A stretch of DNA of 64,000 bases from Manis javanica (Eukaryota; Chordata; Mammalia; Pholidota; Manidae), in assembly GCF_040802235.1 (NCBI RefSeq), contig NC_133174.1:83970647-84034646 (forward strand), read 5' to 3'. This document shows positions 12,330 through 23,790 of this stretch, piece after piece. Numbering within the stretch: the stretch's first letter is position 1; the number at the start of each line of letters is the position of its first letter. The notes beneath the pieces are model-generated. The model saw only the letters and a program-made list of their open reading frames with translations. It was not told the DNA's origin and did no database searches. Made by a program: the position numbers and the translations under genes.

Positions 12330-13177
12330 TTCAGCTTACATAAGTCTCTTTAATATTTCTTGTACAGCCAGTTTAGTAGGGATGAACTCCTTAGCTTTTG
12401 CCTATCTGGACAACTCTTATCTCTCCTTCAAATCTGGATAACCTTAATAGGGAGAGTAATCTTGGTCGGAAATTTTTTCCTTTCAGCACTTTAAATATGT
12501 CATGACACTCTCTTTTGGCTTGCAAAGTTTCTGCTGAGAAATATGCTAAAAGCTGTATGGAGTTTTCCTTGTACAAAACAATGGTTTTTTATCTTGATGT
12601 TTTAAGAATCTCTATCTTTAACTTTCTGCATTTTAATTAGAGTATATCTTTGCATGGTTCTCTTTGGGCTCATCTTATTCGGAATTCTCTGGACATCTTG
12701 GATGTGGATATCTGTTTCTCTTCTAGATTAGGGAAAATTTCAGACATTATTTCTTCAAATAATTTTTCTGCCCCTTTCTCTCTGATGTCTCCTTCTGAGA
12801 CCTCTATAATATGAGTGTTGTTCTGCTTGATGTTGTCCAGAGGTCCCTTATTTTTTTTCTTTTTCTTTTTTTCTGCTTTGTGTGGGTGAGTTTACTGATC
12901 CATGCTTCTACTACATCCAGAGTTGTTGAACCCTGATAAATGTATTTTTCAATTCAGTTAATGTATTATTCAATTTTGTGGGTTGTTTTGTACTTTCTTA
13001 TGCCTTCTATCTCTTTACTGAACTTCTCACTGTGTTCATCCATTCTTCTCCCAGGTTCACTGAGTATCTTTATAACCATTACTTTTTTATCAGGTAGATT
13101 ACTTATTCATATCATTAAGGTCTTTTTCTGAGGTTTTGTCTTGTTCCTTCCTTTAGAACATATTCCTGTTTCTTCAT
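12330..13177 (-). pseudogene. L1-E ORF1 (RNA-binding protein), decayed
   Basis: Remnant of the L1 RNA chaperone. The likely start is the ATG complement at 13175-13177 in a context encoding M-K-K-Q-E. The conserved C-terminal block is clear at 12391-12576, with S-A-E-T-L-Q-A-K-R-E-C followed by F-K-V-L-K-G-K-N. The part between is broken by stops. Length (~280 codons) is near that of the younger ORF1 copies in this window. Confidence 0.75.
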
Positions 13178-14905
13178 TTTGCTCAACTTTTTGGGTTTGT
13201 TTCTATGTGTTAGGTGAAATAGTTACTACTCTCAGTCTTGATGGAGTGGCCTTGTGTAGGTGATGATCCTTCTTATCCAACCTTACCTTTACTTTGGTTG
13301 TTTCTCAAACCTTTGTGATTGTCTAAATGACCTCTTTTATTCTTGATATGCCCCCACTGTTGAGGGTGTGCCAAGGCCTATCACTGACCCAAGGGGAGGA
13401 AGCCCATTTAGCACCTAGTTTCAGGCTGTTTGGAAGCTAGACTCTCAGGAAGCAACATTTAATGTATGCAAATATATATAGTCTTATGGGACACAATCAT
13501 GATCCCTGCTGGCCTGTATACCAGAATACCCGGAGGTGTCTCCTGGGCAACAGTTGCACAAGGTGGGGTTCCAGATAAGTATATATACATAAGCTCCTTT
13601 CTGTGCAGTCTTGTCAAGATGTAGCAAGGTCAAGCAAATGCAGAAGGATGGTGTCTCCCTGCTTACATTTCCTGGGAGTGCTTTGTTAGCCTTTAGATAC
13701 GTGGAACACCTGAAGCTTGTCCATTATGCTGAAGCTTCCTTTTCACAGGAAGGTTGGGTTGTTTCATTTGGCTGTCTATACCCATGGGTGATGTCCTGCC
13801 AAGAAATGTCTTTGTAATTGCCATGGTCCTGTGACGATCTGGAACACCAGCCACTAGGGCCAGGCAATCAAGGGGTGACCTCTGTGCAGACTGCATGCAC
13901 CCATTGTTTTTAGCAAGCCAGCTGGAGAGTGTAGGGGTGGGGCACACTCTCCAGCTTCACAAAGGCAGCAGAAAAATTCTTTGACTGTGCATGCCCACAG
14001 GCTTCAGTAATGTAGTGGAAGAGTGCTTTTTCTGTACATGCACATTGGCTTAAGGCTTGGAGAAGGAGAATGCTGCAACGAGTCTCGCTTGCCAGTCCCA
14101 GGCAGGAGGCAAGGAATTTTGCAACTATCTGTGCTCAGACCTTAGGTAGGGACTGGGAGACCACCACAGAAATTTGCACTTGCCCACCCCAGCCAGGGAG
14201 CTGACTAGCATTCCAATCACTCATGCTCTCTGGCCTCAGCAAGTGACATGACTGCTCTCTGCCCCCCTCATCCCAGCAAGGCAGTGGGGGGGTATCACAT
14301 CCTAGCGTGACTGCCTGTGCTACATGGCTATGTAGAAAGTGCAACAGTGGCATCCACCAGTGCTCCATCTCTGGGGAGTGTCTCAGCTGTCCCCTGTCCC
14401 TTCAGCTGATGCCCCCAGATTATCAAATGAGTCTTCCTCCCAGTCTAGGCACTTTTCAAACGGCTTTTGTTTTTTTATTTTATCTGGGCCTCAGGACGAG
14501 CAGGAGTACATATGAGTCTTCCAAGAGAATTTCAGTTTCCAATAGCACTTTGGGGCCCCCAGACTCAGCCTCATTGGTTTTCCAAGACAGAGATGCTCTG
14601 GTTGGTTCACTTTTCCAACGTAGATCCCAGTGGTTGGGGTACCCAGTGTGGGGTACTAGTCCATCATTCCTCTAAGAGAAGTGCCTGTCTCGTGAGATTC
14701 CTTCCTGCTGTTTGTTGCTATGTGGGGGGTAGATTTTTGTGCAAGAACATGTCTCTGCCTCTCCTGTCCTGAAGTAGTCATTTTATCCTTTTGGAAAGCA
14801 CTTTGTCCAGTTTTCAGAGTAAATGATCAATACGTAGCTAAATATTTGGTGAGTCTGTGGGAAGAGGTGTGCTCAGGATATTCCTAAGTTGCCTGTCCTC
14901 CAGAG
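13178..14905 (-). promoter_or_regulatory. L1-E 5' UTR
   Basis: GC-richer sequence (about 1.7 kb) upstream of ORF1 on the minus strand, in the position of the L1 internal promoter. It ends near 14905 with GGAGGACAGGCAACTTAGG at the presumed RNA start. Open frames such as 14307-14675 and 14467-14772 on the plus strand are shadows in this UTR. Confidence 0.6.
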
Positions 14906-14959
14906 AAGTTTTATTTTCCCACACCCACACATATATAAAATTTTAGTGTAAGTCAAATA

Positions 14960-15530
14960 TAGTAGATAGATAAAGAAAAGATTATTCAATAAAAGCAGAT
15001 GGAAAAAGGTTATCTGTAGGGAAAAACTGAAATTGGATCTCTATTTCATACCATTGAAAATTTAACTTTAGATAATAGATTATTATCTTTAATAATAAAG
15101 GAAAGATTTATAACCAAAGTGAAGGGATTCTCAACTTCATTAATGATGAGGAAAATACAAAGTAAAACTACAATGAGAAAACACTTTATACTCACTCAAA
15201 TGGCAAAAGAAAAAAAAAAATTAAAAGAAGACCAATTCTAAGTTTGAGAGATATTGTGGATCAGTAGTCATACAAAGTCTTTGGAAAATAATTTTTCATT
15301 AAATTAGTTATATATACACAAGATATTTTTGCAAATGTATCTCATAAGACATGTAAAAGCAGCAATATCAATAATAGCAAAAAAAGCTCTAGCAACTCAA
15401 ATGACAGCATACTGGGAAAAAATAATTGGAATTGTTGTAGCAATCCAAAATATTGCAGCAATCCAGAGGAATAAACCATACTTACTGAGTAGAACTGAAG
15501 AGCATCATCAGTGTTTCACAGAGTAGACTA
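14960..15530 (+). mobile_element. Old L1 ORF2 3' fragment
   Basis: Diverged sequence colinear with the end of L1 ORF2. Visible blocks include ACTACAATGAGAAAACACTTT followed by CTCACTCAAATGGCAAAAG, and later AATATCAATAATAGCAAAAAAAGC. It is heavily decayed with no open frame. Confidence 0.6.
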
Positions 15531-15779
15531 CAACAAATAATCACTTCTGTATGAAGGTTTAGAGTTTCTGCTGCATAATAATTTTGAAGCAGGTTGTTTA
15601 ATTTAAAAAAATGCCTCGTTAGAGCACTAAGGACTGTTAATATGATTGTGTGAGCTACAATATCTAAAACTGAAGAAAACAGAAGATCAAGGAGACCTAA
15701 GGAATGTAAAAGGAAGGGGTTAATAAAGTGAAATAATATAGGAAACTGAAAAAGAGTGAAATTGTTTGCTCTTAAAAAA
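15531..15779. other. Unassigned sequence upstream of L1-A
   Basis: About 250 bp with no recognised element; it forms the 5' flank of L1-A and ends in the A-rich target site CTTAAAAAAC. Confidence 0.5.
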
Positions 15780-15788
15780 CATAGTGAA
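15780..15788 (+). repeat. L1-A target-site duplication, 5' copy
   Basis: CATAGTGAA here is repeated exactly at 21890-21898 just after the L1-A A-tail. The site is preceded by CTTAAAAAA, which fits the TT/AAAA preference of L1 endonuclease. Confidence 0.85.
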
Positions 15789-16587
15789 GGAGGAGCCAAG
15801 ATGGCGGCGTGAGCAGGGCAGCAGAAATCTCCTCCCAAAACCATATATATTTTTGAAAATACAACAAATACAACTATGCCTAAAAGAGAGACCTGAAGAT
15901 ACAGTACAACAGCCAGGCTACATCTACACATGTAGAACCCAGCACCTCACGAAGGGGGTAAGATACAAGCCATAGCCCAGCGGGACCCAAGCATGCCACC
16001 AACCCCAGCTTCCCAGTGGTAGGAAGGGAGTCAGAGCGGGAAAGGAGTGGGAGTCCAGGACTGCTGAATACCCAGGCCTAGTCATCCGCACCAGGAGTGC
16101 ATACACACAGGGTATGGTGTGCTGGATACTAGGGAAACGGAACAGTAAAGCCTAAGAGCAGATCCCCACAGCTGGTGCCCCTGGGACAAAAGAAAAATGA
16201 GTACGTTTTGAAAGTCTTAAAGGGACAGGAGCCTCACAGGTGGACGGAAGTGTCCTGGCACACTCTGCCCAGCAGCTTGGAATTCCAGGGAACTCCAGGA
16301 GTCCTAACCCTGTGGGCAGCAGTGCAGCCTCCCTGCCATTCTGCCTTTGGCAAGGCCCTGCCATAGCGGAACAGCAATCTGAGACCAGCCATGCCCACAG
16401 CAGCAGCATGGAGCCTACTCTGCAGCCACGTGGGCAAGAATCAGAGACCCTGCTAGGCCGCAGCTGCCCAGCACAAACCGCTAGAAGTTGCCGTTCTTGC
16501 AGGAGAGGAAGGCGGTGAGCAAGGAGGAAGGGACTTTGTTCTCCCAGCTGATGCAAGCACCAACTGCCCATGACTACCTCTATCGCC
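15789..16587 (+). promoter_or_regulatory. L1-A 5' UTR / internal promoter
   Basis: About 800 bp precede the ORF1 ATG. It is GC-richer than the flanks, has scattered CpGs, and begins GGAGGAGCCAAGATGGCGG, the start shared by L1-B and L1-D in diverged form. By analogy with other mammalian L1s it would carry the RNA polymerase II promoter. Confidence 0.7.
15796..15807 (+). promoter_or_regulatory. YY1-like site at the L1-A 5' end
   Basis: CCAAGATGGCGG matches the YY1 core and lies within the first ~20 bases of the element, where human L1 has a YY1 site that sets the transcription start. L1-B has a related AAAGATGGCAGC on the minus strand near 50223-50235. Confidence 0.6.
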
Positions 16588-17437
16588 ATGAAAAGGCAGA
16601 AGAATTTGATACAGATGAGAATCACACAGACGTCCCCTGAGAGGGAAACTGGAGAGATACATTTAACAAATCTTCCTGAAAAAGAATTAAAAAAAGGTCA
16701 TAACCATGCTGATGGAGCAGCAGAGAAAAATGCAAGAGATAATGGATAAAGTTGGTAGGGAGAATACAGAAATAAAACAATCTCAGGAAGGACTTAAAAG
16801 CAGAATGGACAAGATGCAAGAGGCCATTAATGGAATAGAAATCAGAGAACAGGAACATAGAGAAGCTGATGCAAAGAGAGATAAAAGGATCTCCAGGAAG
16901 GAAAGAATATTAAGAGAACTGTGTGACCAATCCAAATGGAACAATATCTGCATTATAGGGGTACCAGAAGAAGAAGAAGAGAGAGAAAAAGGAATAGAAA
17001 GTGTATTTGAAGAAATAATTGCTGACAACTTCCCCAAACTGGGGGAGGAAATAGTCCCTGAGACCACGGAAGCACACAGAACTTCCAAAAGAAGGGACCC
17101 AAAGAGGACTACACCAAGACATATAATAATTAAAATGGCAAAGATCAAGGACAAGGACAGAGTATTAAAGGCAGCCAGAGAGAGAAAAAAGGTCACTTAC
17201 AAAGGAAAACCCATCAGGCTACCATCAGACTTCTCAACAGAAACCTTACAGGCCAGAAGAGAATGTCATAATATATTTGCAATGAAACAGAAGGGCCTTG
17301 AACCAAGAGTACTGTATCGAGCATGATTATCACTTAAATATGAAGGAGGGATTAAGCAATTACCAGACAAGCAAAAGTTGAGGAAATTTATCTCCCACAA
17401 ACCACCTCTACAGGGTATTCTAGAAGGACTGCTCTAG
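16588..17437 (+). pseudogene. L1-A ORF1 (L1 RNA-binding protein), broken
   Basis: ORF1 encodes the L1 RNA-binding chaperone that coats L1 RNA. The start is ATG 16588, giving M-K-R-Q-K-N, the same as L1-B. A frameshift sits in the A-run near 16690, after which 206 codons stay open from 16706. They include an acidic/charged coiled-coil part, an RRM-like part with N-N-I-C-I-I-G-V-P-E, and a C-terminal block with R-P-R-H-I-I-I-K and S-T-E-T-L-Q-A-R-R-E. A TGA at 17324-17326 cuts the frame, which then runs on to the natural TAG at 17435-17437. Total length matches the 283-codon L1-B copy plus one base. Confidence 0.88.
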
Positions 17438-17750
17438 ATGGAAGCACTCCTAAGGCTAAATAGATGTCACCAGAGAAAATAAAATCACAGCTAAGAAAGC
17501 AGATGAACTAAATACTACCCAAAGGCAAAAAATAAAATCAACTACCCACAAAAGCAGTCAAAGTAAACACAAAAGAGCACAAAATAAAACAACTAACATA
17601 TAAAGAATGGAGGAGGAGGAATAAGAAGGGAGAGAATTAAAGAATCATCAGACTGTGTTTATAATAGCTCAATAAGTGAGCTAAATTAGATGGAAAGATA
17701 GTAAAGAAGCAAACTTTGAACCTTTGGTAACCACGAATCTAAAGCCTGCA

Positions 17751-20700
17751 ATGTCAATAACTACATATCTCTCAATAATCACCCTAAATGTAAACGGACT
17801 GAATGCACCAATCAAAAGACACAAAGTAATAGAATGGATAAAAAAAGCAAGACCCATTTATATGCGGCTTAGAAGAGACTCACCTCAAACCCAAAGACAT
17901 GCACAGATGAAAAGTCAAGGGATGGAAAAAGATATTTCATGCAAACAACAAAGAGCAAAAAGCAGATGCTAAAGTACTAGTATCAGATAAAGTAGACTTC
18001 AAAACAAACAAAATAACAAGAGATAAAGGAGGACACTACATAATGATAAATGGGTCAGTCCAACAAGAGGATCTAACCATTATAAATATATATGCACCCA
18101 ATACAGGAGCACCAGCATATGTGAAACAAATACTAACTGAATTAAAGGAGGAAATAGAATGCAATGGATTTATTTTAGGAGACTTCAACACACCACTCAC
18201 TCCAAAGGACAGATCCACCTGACAGAAAATAAGTAAGGACACAGAGGCACCAAACAACACACTAGAACAGATGGACCTAATGGACATCTACAGAACTCTA
18301 CACCCAAAAGCAGCAGGATACACATTCTTCTCAAGTGCACATGGAACATTCTCCAGAATAGACCACATACTAGGCCACAAAAAGAGCCTCAGTAAATTCA
18401 AAAAGATTGAAATTCTACCAAGCAACTTTTCAGACCACAAAGGTATAAAACTAGAAATAAATTGTACAAAGAAAGCAAAAAGGCTCACAAACACATGGAG
18501 GCTTAACCACATGCTCCTAAATAATCAATGGATCAATGAACAAATTAAAATAGAGATGAAGCAATATATGGAAACAAATGATAACAACAACACAAAGCCC
18601 TAACTTCTGTGGGATGCCATGAAAGCAGTTCTAAGAGGAAAGTATATAGCAATCCAGGCATACTTAAAGAAGGAAGAACTATCCCAAATGAATAGTCTAA
18701 TGTCACAATTATCAATATTGGAAAAAGAAGAACAAATGAGGCCTAAAGTCAGCAGAAGGATGGACATAATAAAGATCAGAGAAGAAATAAATAAAATTGA
18801 GAAGAATAAAACAATAGAAAAAATCAATGAAAGCAAGACCTGGTTCATTAAGAAAAAAAACAAAATAGATAAGCCTCTAGCCAGACTTATTAAGAGAAAA
18901 AGAGATTCAACACACATCAGTAGAATCAGAAAGAAGATAGGAAAAATCACGATGGACCAAACAGAAATACAAAGAATCATTAGAGAATACTGTGAAAACC
19001 TATATGCTAACAAGCTGGAACTCCTAGAAGAAATGGAAAACTTCCTAGAAAAATACCACCTTCCAAGACTGACCAAGGAAGAAACACAGAATCTAAACAG
19101 ACCAATTACCAGCAACAAAATTGAAGTGATAAAACCCCAGGCCAGATGTACTTACCGCGGAATTTTATCAGACATACAGAGAAGACATAATACCCATTCT
19201 CCTTAAAGTTTTCTGAAAAATAGAAGAGGAGGGAATACTCCCAAACTCATTCTATGAAGCCAGAATCACCCTAATACCAAAACCAGGCAAAGACCCCACC
19301 AAAAAAGAAAATTAGAGATCAATATCGCTGATGAACAGAGATGCAAAAATACTCAACAAAATATTAGCAAACCAAATTCAAAAATACATCAAGAGGATCA
19401 TACACCATGACCAAGTGGGATTCATCTCAGGGATGCAGGGATGGTACAACATTCGAAAATGCATCAACATCATCCACCACATAAACAAAAAGAAGGACAA
19501 AAAAGAGATGATCATCTCCATAGATGCTGAAAAAGCATTCGGCAAATTGAAATCAATTCATGATGAAAACTCTCAACAAAAAGGGTATAAGAGGGCAAGT
19601 ATCTAAACATAATAAAGGCCAGTTATGATAAACACACAGCCAACATCATAATGAACAGAGAGAAGCTGAAAGCTTTTTATCTAAGATCGGAAACAAGACA
19701 GGGATGCCCACTCTCCCCACTGTTATTCAACATAGTACTGGAGGTCCTAGCCATGGCAATTAGACAAAACAAAGAAATACAAGGAATCCAGATTGGTAAA
19801 GAAGATGTCAATTGTCACTATTTGCAGATGACATGATCTTGTACATAAAAAACCCTAAAGACTCCACTCCAAAACTACTAGAACTAATATCAGAATTCAG
19901 CAAAGTTGCAGGATACAAAAATAATACACAGAAATCTGTGGCTTTCCTATACACTAACAATGAACTAATAGAAAGGAAAATCAGGAAAACAATTCCATTC
20001 AAAATTGTATCAAAAAGAATAAAATACTTAGGAATAAACCTAACCAAGGAAGTAAAAGACCTATACCCTGAAAATTACAAGAAACTCTTAAGAGAAATTA
20101 AAAAGGACACTAACAAATGGAAACTCATCCCATGCTCCTGACTAGGAAGAATTAATATCGTTAAAATGGCCATCCTGCCCAAAGCAATCTACAGATTCGA
20201 TGCAATCCCTATCAAATCACCAACAGCATTCTTCAACGAACTAGAACAAATAGTTCAAAAATTCACATGGAACCACCAAAGACCCTGAATAGCCAAAGCA
20301 ATCCTGAGAAGGAAGAATAAAGTGGGGGGACTCTTGCTCCCCAACTTCAAGCTCTACTACAAAGCCAGAGTAATCAAGACAATTTGGTACTGGCACAAGA
20401 ACAGAGCCACAGACCAGTGGAACCAAATAGAGACTCCAGACATTAGCCCAAACATATATGGTCAATTAATATACAATAAAGGAGCCATGGATATACAATG
20501 GGGAAATAACAGCCACTTCAACAGTTGGTGTTGGCAAAATTGGACAGCTACATGTAAGAGAATGAAACTGGATCATTTTCTAACCCCATAAACAAAAGTA
20601 AATTTGAAATGGATCAAAGACCTGAATGTAAGTCATGAAACCATAAAACTCTTAGAAAAAAACATAGGAGAAAACCTCTTGGACATTAACATGAGTGACT

Positions 20701-21548
20701 TCTTCAGGAACATATCTCCCCAGGCAAAGGAAAGAAAAGCAAAAATGAACAAATAGGACTATATCAAGCTGAAAAGCTTCTGTACAGCAAAGGATATCAT
20801 CAATAGAACAAAAAGGCATCCTACAGTATGGGAGAATGGATTCATAAGTGACAGAGCCGATAAAGGGTTGACATCCAGAATATATAAAGAGCTCATGCAC
20901 TTCAACAAACAAAAAGCAAATAATCCAATTAAAAAATGGGCAGAGGAGCTGAATAGACAGTTCTCCAAAGAAGAAGTTCAGATGGCCAACAGACACATGA
21001 AAAGATTCTCCACATCGCTAGTCATAAGAGAAATACAAATTAAAACCACAATGAGATATCACCTCACACCAGTAAGGATCGCCACCATCCAAAAGACAAC
21101 AACAAATGTTGGTGAGGTTGTGGAGAAAGGGGAACCCTCCTACACTGCTGGTGGGAATGTAAATTAGTTCAACCATTGTGGAAAGCAGTATGGAGGTTCC
21201 TCAAAATGCTCAAAAATAGAAATACCTTTTGACCCAGGAATTCCACTTCTAGGAATTTACCCTAAGGACACAGCAGCCCAGTTTGAAAAAGACAGATGCA
21301 CCCCTATGTTTATTGCAGCACTGTTTACAATAGCCTAGAAATGGAAGCAACCTAAGTGTCCATCAGTAGATGAGTGGATGAAGAAGATGTGGTACATATA
21401 CACAATGGAATATTATTCAGCCATAAGAAGAAAACAAATCCTACCATCTGCAACAACATGGATGGAGTGAGAGGGTATTATGCTCAGTGAAATAAGCCAG
21501 GTGGAGAAAGACAAGTATCAAATGATTTCACTCATGTGTGGAGTATAA
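17751..21548 (+). pseudogene. L1-A ORF2 (endonuclease-reverse transcriptase), broken
   Basis: ORF2 encodes the L1 endonuclease and reverse transcriptase. The ATG at 17751 begins M-S-I-T-T-Y-L-S-I; the upstream in-frame TTG is not used as start because the catalytic numbering fits the ATG. The frame breaks near 17900 in the endonuclease, and a CAA-to-TAA type stop lies at 18601-18603. More breaks follow near 19200, 19600, 19810 and 20140. Readable parts include R-I-D-H-I-L-G-H-K and S-D-H-K-G (endonuclease), the RT motif FADD at 19821-19832 (intact), and a C-terminal end at TAA 21546-21548. Expected length is about 1265 codons. Confidence 0.9.
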
Positions 21549-21644
21549 GAACAAAGAAAAAAACTGAAGGAACAAAACAGCAGCATTCTCACAGAACCCA
21601 AGAATGGACTAACAGTTACCAAAGGAAAAGGGACTGGGGAGAAT

Positions 21645-21660
21645 GGGTGGGAAGGGAGGG
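21645..21660 (+). promoter_or_regulatory. G-quadruplex motif in L1-A 3' UTR
   Basis: GGGTGGGAAGGGAGGG has four G3 runs with loops of 1, 2 and 1, a canonical intramolecular G4 pattern. More G-runs follow to 21730. L1 3' UTRs commonly carry such a G-rich polypurine tract. Confidence 0.75.
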
Positions 21661-21889
21661 ATAAGGCAGGGGGGAAAGAAAGGGGGCATTACGATCAGCA
21701 TGTATAATGTGGGGGGAGCATGGGGAGGGATGTGCAACACAGAGAGGACAAGTAGTGACTCTACAGCATCTTACTATGCTGAAGGACAGTGACTGTAATG
21801 GGATTTGTGGGGGAGCTTGGTGAAGGGGAGAGCCTAGTAAATATAATGTTCCTCATGTAATTGTAGATTAACGATACCAAAAAAAAATG

Positions 21890-21898
21890 CATAGTGAA
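21890..21898 (+). repeat. L1-A target-site duplication, 3' copy
   Basis: CATAGTGAA, identical to 15780-15788, directly after the A-rich tail. Confidence 0.85.
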
Positions 21899-22049
21899 AA
21901 CATTAACTCAAGAAAAAAAGAACAAACACAATCATATAATTTGAGAAAAAGGATAAAATTACAAAAATAGAAGAGTTATATATGAAACAATGCTAACATA
22001 TTAGCAAGGCTTAATTAAATAAATTAAAAAGTCCCCAAATATGCAGAAA

Positions 22050-22365
22050 CCTGAATGTTTAGTAACTATGGGCAAAAAGAATGATCACCACCTCTACCAC
22101 CACCAATATTTCCTGATTTAGATGGCTTAATGGGTAAGGTGTATTATTTCTCTAATAAAAAGATTATCTTTGCACCATTCAAAATGTTATAAAGCATGCA
22201 AAACAATGTAGAATTTAGTAGCATAATCCTGGTACTAAAACCTGGCAAATAAAATCAAAGACCAATCTTCACCATTATATAAATTATTTAAAAACTTAAG
22301 TGAAATATTATCAACCTTAATGCATCACTAACACAAAGTATAATCCCAGTTAGAGTGACTAAGTT
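22050..22365 (+). mobile_element. Old L1 ORF2 fragment
   Basis: Diverged RT-region sequence: 'aatcctggtactaaaacctggcaaa' and 'agaccaatcttcaccatt' correspond to the I-P-K-P-G and R-P-I-S-L region of ORF2, and it ends at TATAATCCCAG. No open frame remains. Confidence 0.65.
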
Positions 22366-23683
22366 ATGAGGTCCCAATATGAGCTGCAAAGAGCACCCAG
22401 AATCAATTACTCTTGTCTGCTGCCTCCAAGACGCTTGTGTTAAACCTAGGCTAGTAGTCCAGATGCCCTTCTAGTTTACCTGAATTGTCTCCCATGGGAT
22501 CCCATTGCATTTCATGCCTTCTGGTTTCACAGCACTTACTTATATGTATTTTAATGACTTTCAAAAAAAAAGGACTGGGGTCCTAATTCATTTTTCCCCA
22601 GGAAGATCATCTGTTCCCTTGTAAATATTTAGCTATAGACAGACATGTGAGGGAGGCAATAATTTCCATCCACAGCTGCCAAAAACAAAATACACATGGA
22701 AACTTGGGATAAAGGTGATATACATTAAATATCAATTAATATCATCAAATTAAAATATCCTTGCCAAGCCAAAAATATTGTTATGTATAAATGATTTTGC
22801 ATTACTTTTATAAACCAAAAAGATAAACAGCGAAGGCACATATCAACATTAAATTTTACATGTCAATTGTGAAAAATATTTTTGTTTTCCTGTGACTAAA
22901 TTCATTTCACAAGCTCCAAATTCTTTTTAATTACTTTGAAATAAAATCAATAGCTATCATGGATTTCTTGTTAAAGTTTAAAAACTAGCCAATTCTGAAT
23001 CCCTCCCCCATATTGTATTGTATGGCCATTCGTCTATTTTTTTATATCTATTGTATAGCATAAGAATTATAAACAACTTCCTTTGGGATTTAAACTTTGA
23101 ATTCCAAAAGCAATAGCTCTTGTAAAATAAAAACTTAGCTTTCAAGATTTTTTTTCTTTGCTGAGATAAAAAATCTACTTTTGGAATTCAAGGCCAAGAA
23201 TTTGACTCTTTGTTCTCTCAGGTCCTCTGCGACCTCAGATAATATTCTGCAACAAAGGAGGCAGTATATATAGGTGGTAAAGAATTTCCTCCTGGGTATT
23301 GGAAGCACAATATCACAACTAAACTATTAATTGAATATTTTTCCTAATTCCGCTTTATGTTCCTTCGTCTCAGATTCAAGAACATTATAACAGATTGGTT
23401 CCTTGGAAACAATGTTTCCTTTTCTTCCTATCCCCTTCTCTTAGATAATACTAAATATCTGCTGCAGTGTATAAATGGCAAAAATAATGTGATTTAAACT
23501 GCAGTATGGTATGTTGAACGATTTCCTTTGTTTGTAAATACTAATGAAAAGGAAATATTTGTATTATGTATAGTTTCTATTTATTAACAATTCAACTGTG
23601 AGTTCAGTTTTGTTTTCTTTTCTTTATATATATGCTAAGTCATTGCATCCATTCCCATGGTTTTAGCCATCCATGACTACTAA
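22366..23683. other. Unassigned intergenic sequence
   Basis: I recognise no repeat family or gene in this 1.3 kb. It contains one clear inverted repeat at 23097-23191, listed separately. Confidence 0.5.
23097..23191. repeat. Inverted repeat / potential hairpin
   Basis: TTGAATTCCAAAAG at 23097-23110 is the exact reverse complement of CTTTTGGAATTCAA at 23178-23191. Inside the 67-base loop a second pair, AGATTTTTT and AAAAAATCT (about 23145-23176), can pair as well. It is AT-rich, so chance is possible, but the two nested stems are colinear. Confidence 0.55.
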
Positions 23684-23790
23684 ATGTGTAACTGCAGCCC
23701 TGACCTTCTAGCTGCCTGCTTGATATCTCCAGTTGGATGTCTAAAAAGCATCACAATATTTAACATGCTAAATCCAAGTCTTCCAGGTAA
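23684..23790 (+). repeat. L2 fragment, upstream part
   Basis: Phrases AGCTGCCTGCTTGATATCTCC and AGTTGGATGTCTAAAAAGCA, followed by TTTAACATGCTAAATCCAAG, match the L2 ORF region. Homology stops near 23790 and resumes near 24815, so this is the upstream half of one split L2. Confidence 0.75.

Larger units (their letters stand above)
7945..14905 (-). mobile_element. L1-E: old near-full-length L1
   Basis: An almost complete but old L1, about 7 kb, in minus orientation. From high to low coordinates it holds a long 5' UTR (about 13178-14905), ORF1, a spacer, ORF2 and an L1MA-like 3' UTR (7945-8290). The 3' end shows the familiar block ATTGAGGTATAATTGATATA (plus strand) directly after a T-rich tail at 7940-7946. 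Both reading frames are broken many times. I could not identify target-site duplications. Confidence 0.85.
15789..21889 (+). mobile_element. L1-A: full-length L1 with target-site duplications
   Basis: A structurally complete L1 of 6.1 kb: 5' UTR, ORF1, spacer, ORF2, 3' UTR with a G-rich tract, and an A-tail ending near 21889. It is flanked by perfect 9-bp repeats. It belongs to the same broad family as L1-B and L1-C but is more diverged from them than their best-matching segments are from each other. ORF1 has one frameshift and one stop, and ORF2 has several breaks, so it cannot move on its own. Confidence 0.92.

Noticed and set aside
15482..15931. 149-codon minus-strand frame
   Set aside because: It spans an old L1, unique sequence and the start of L1-A across the insertion boundary, so it cannot be one ancient gene.
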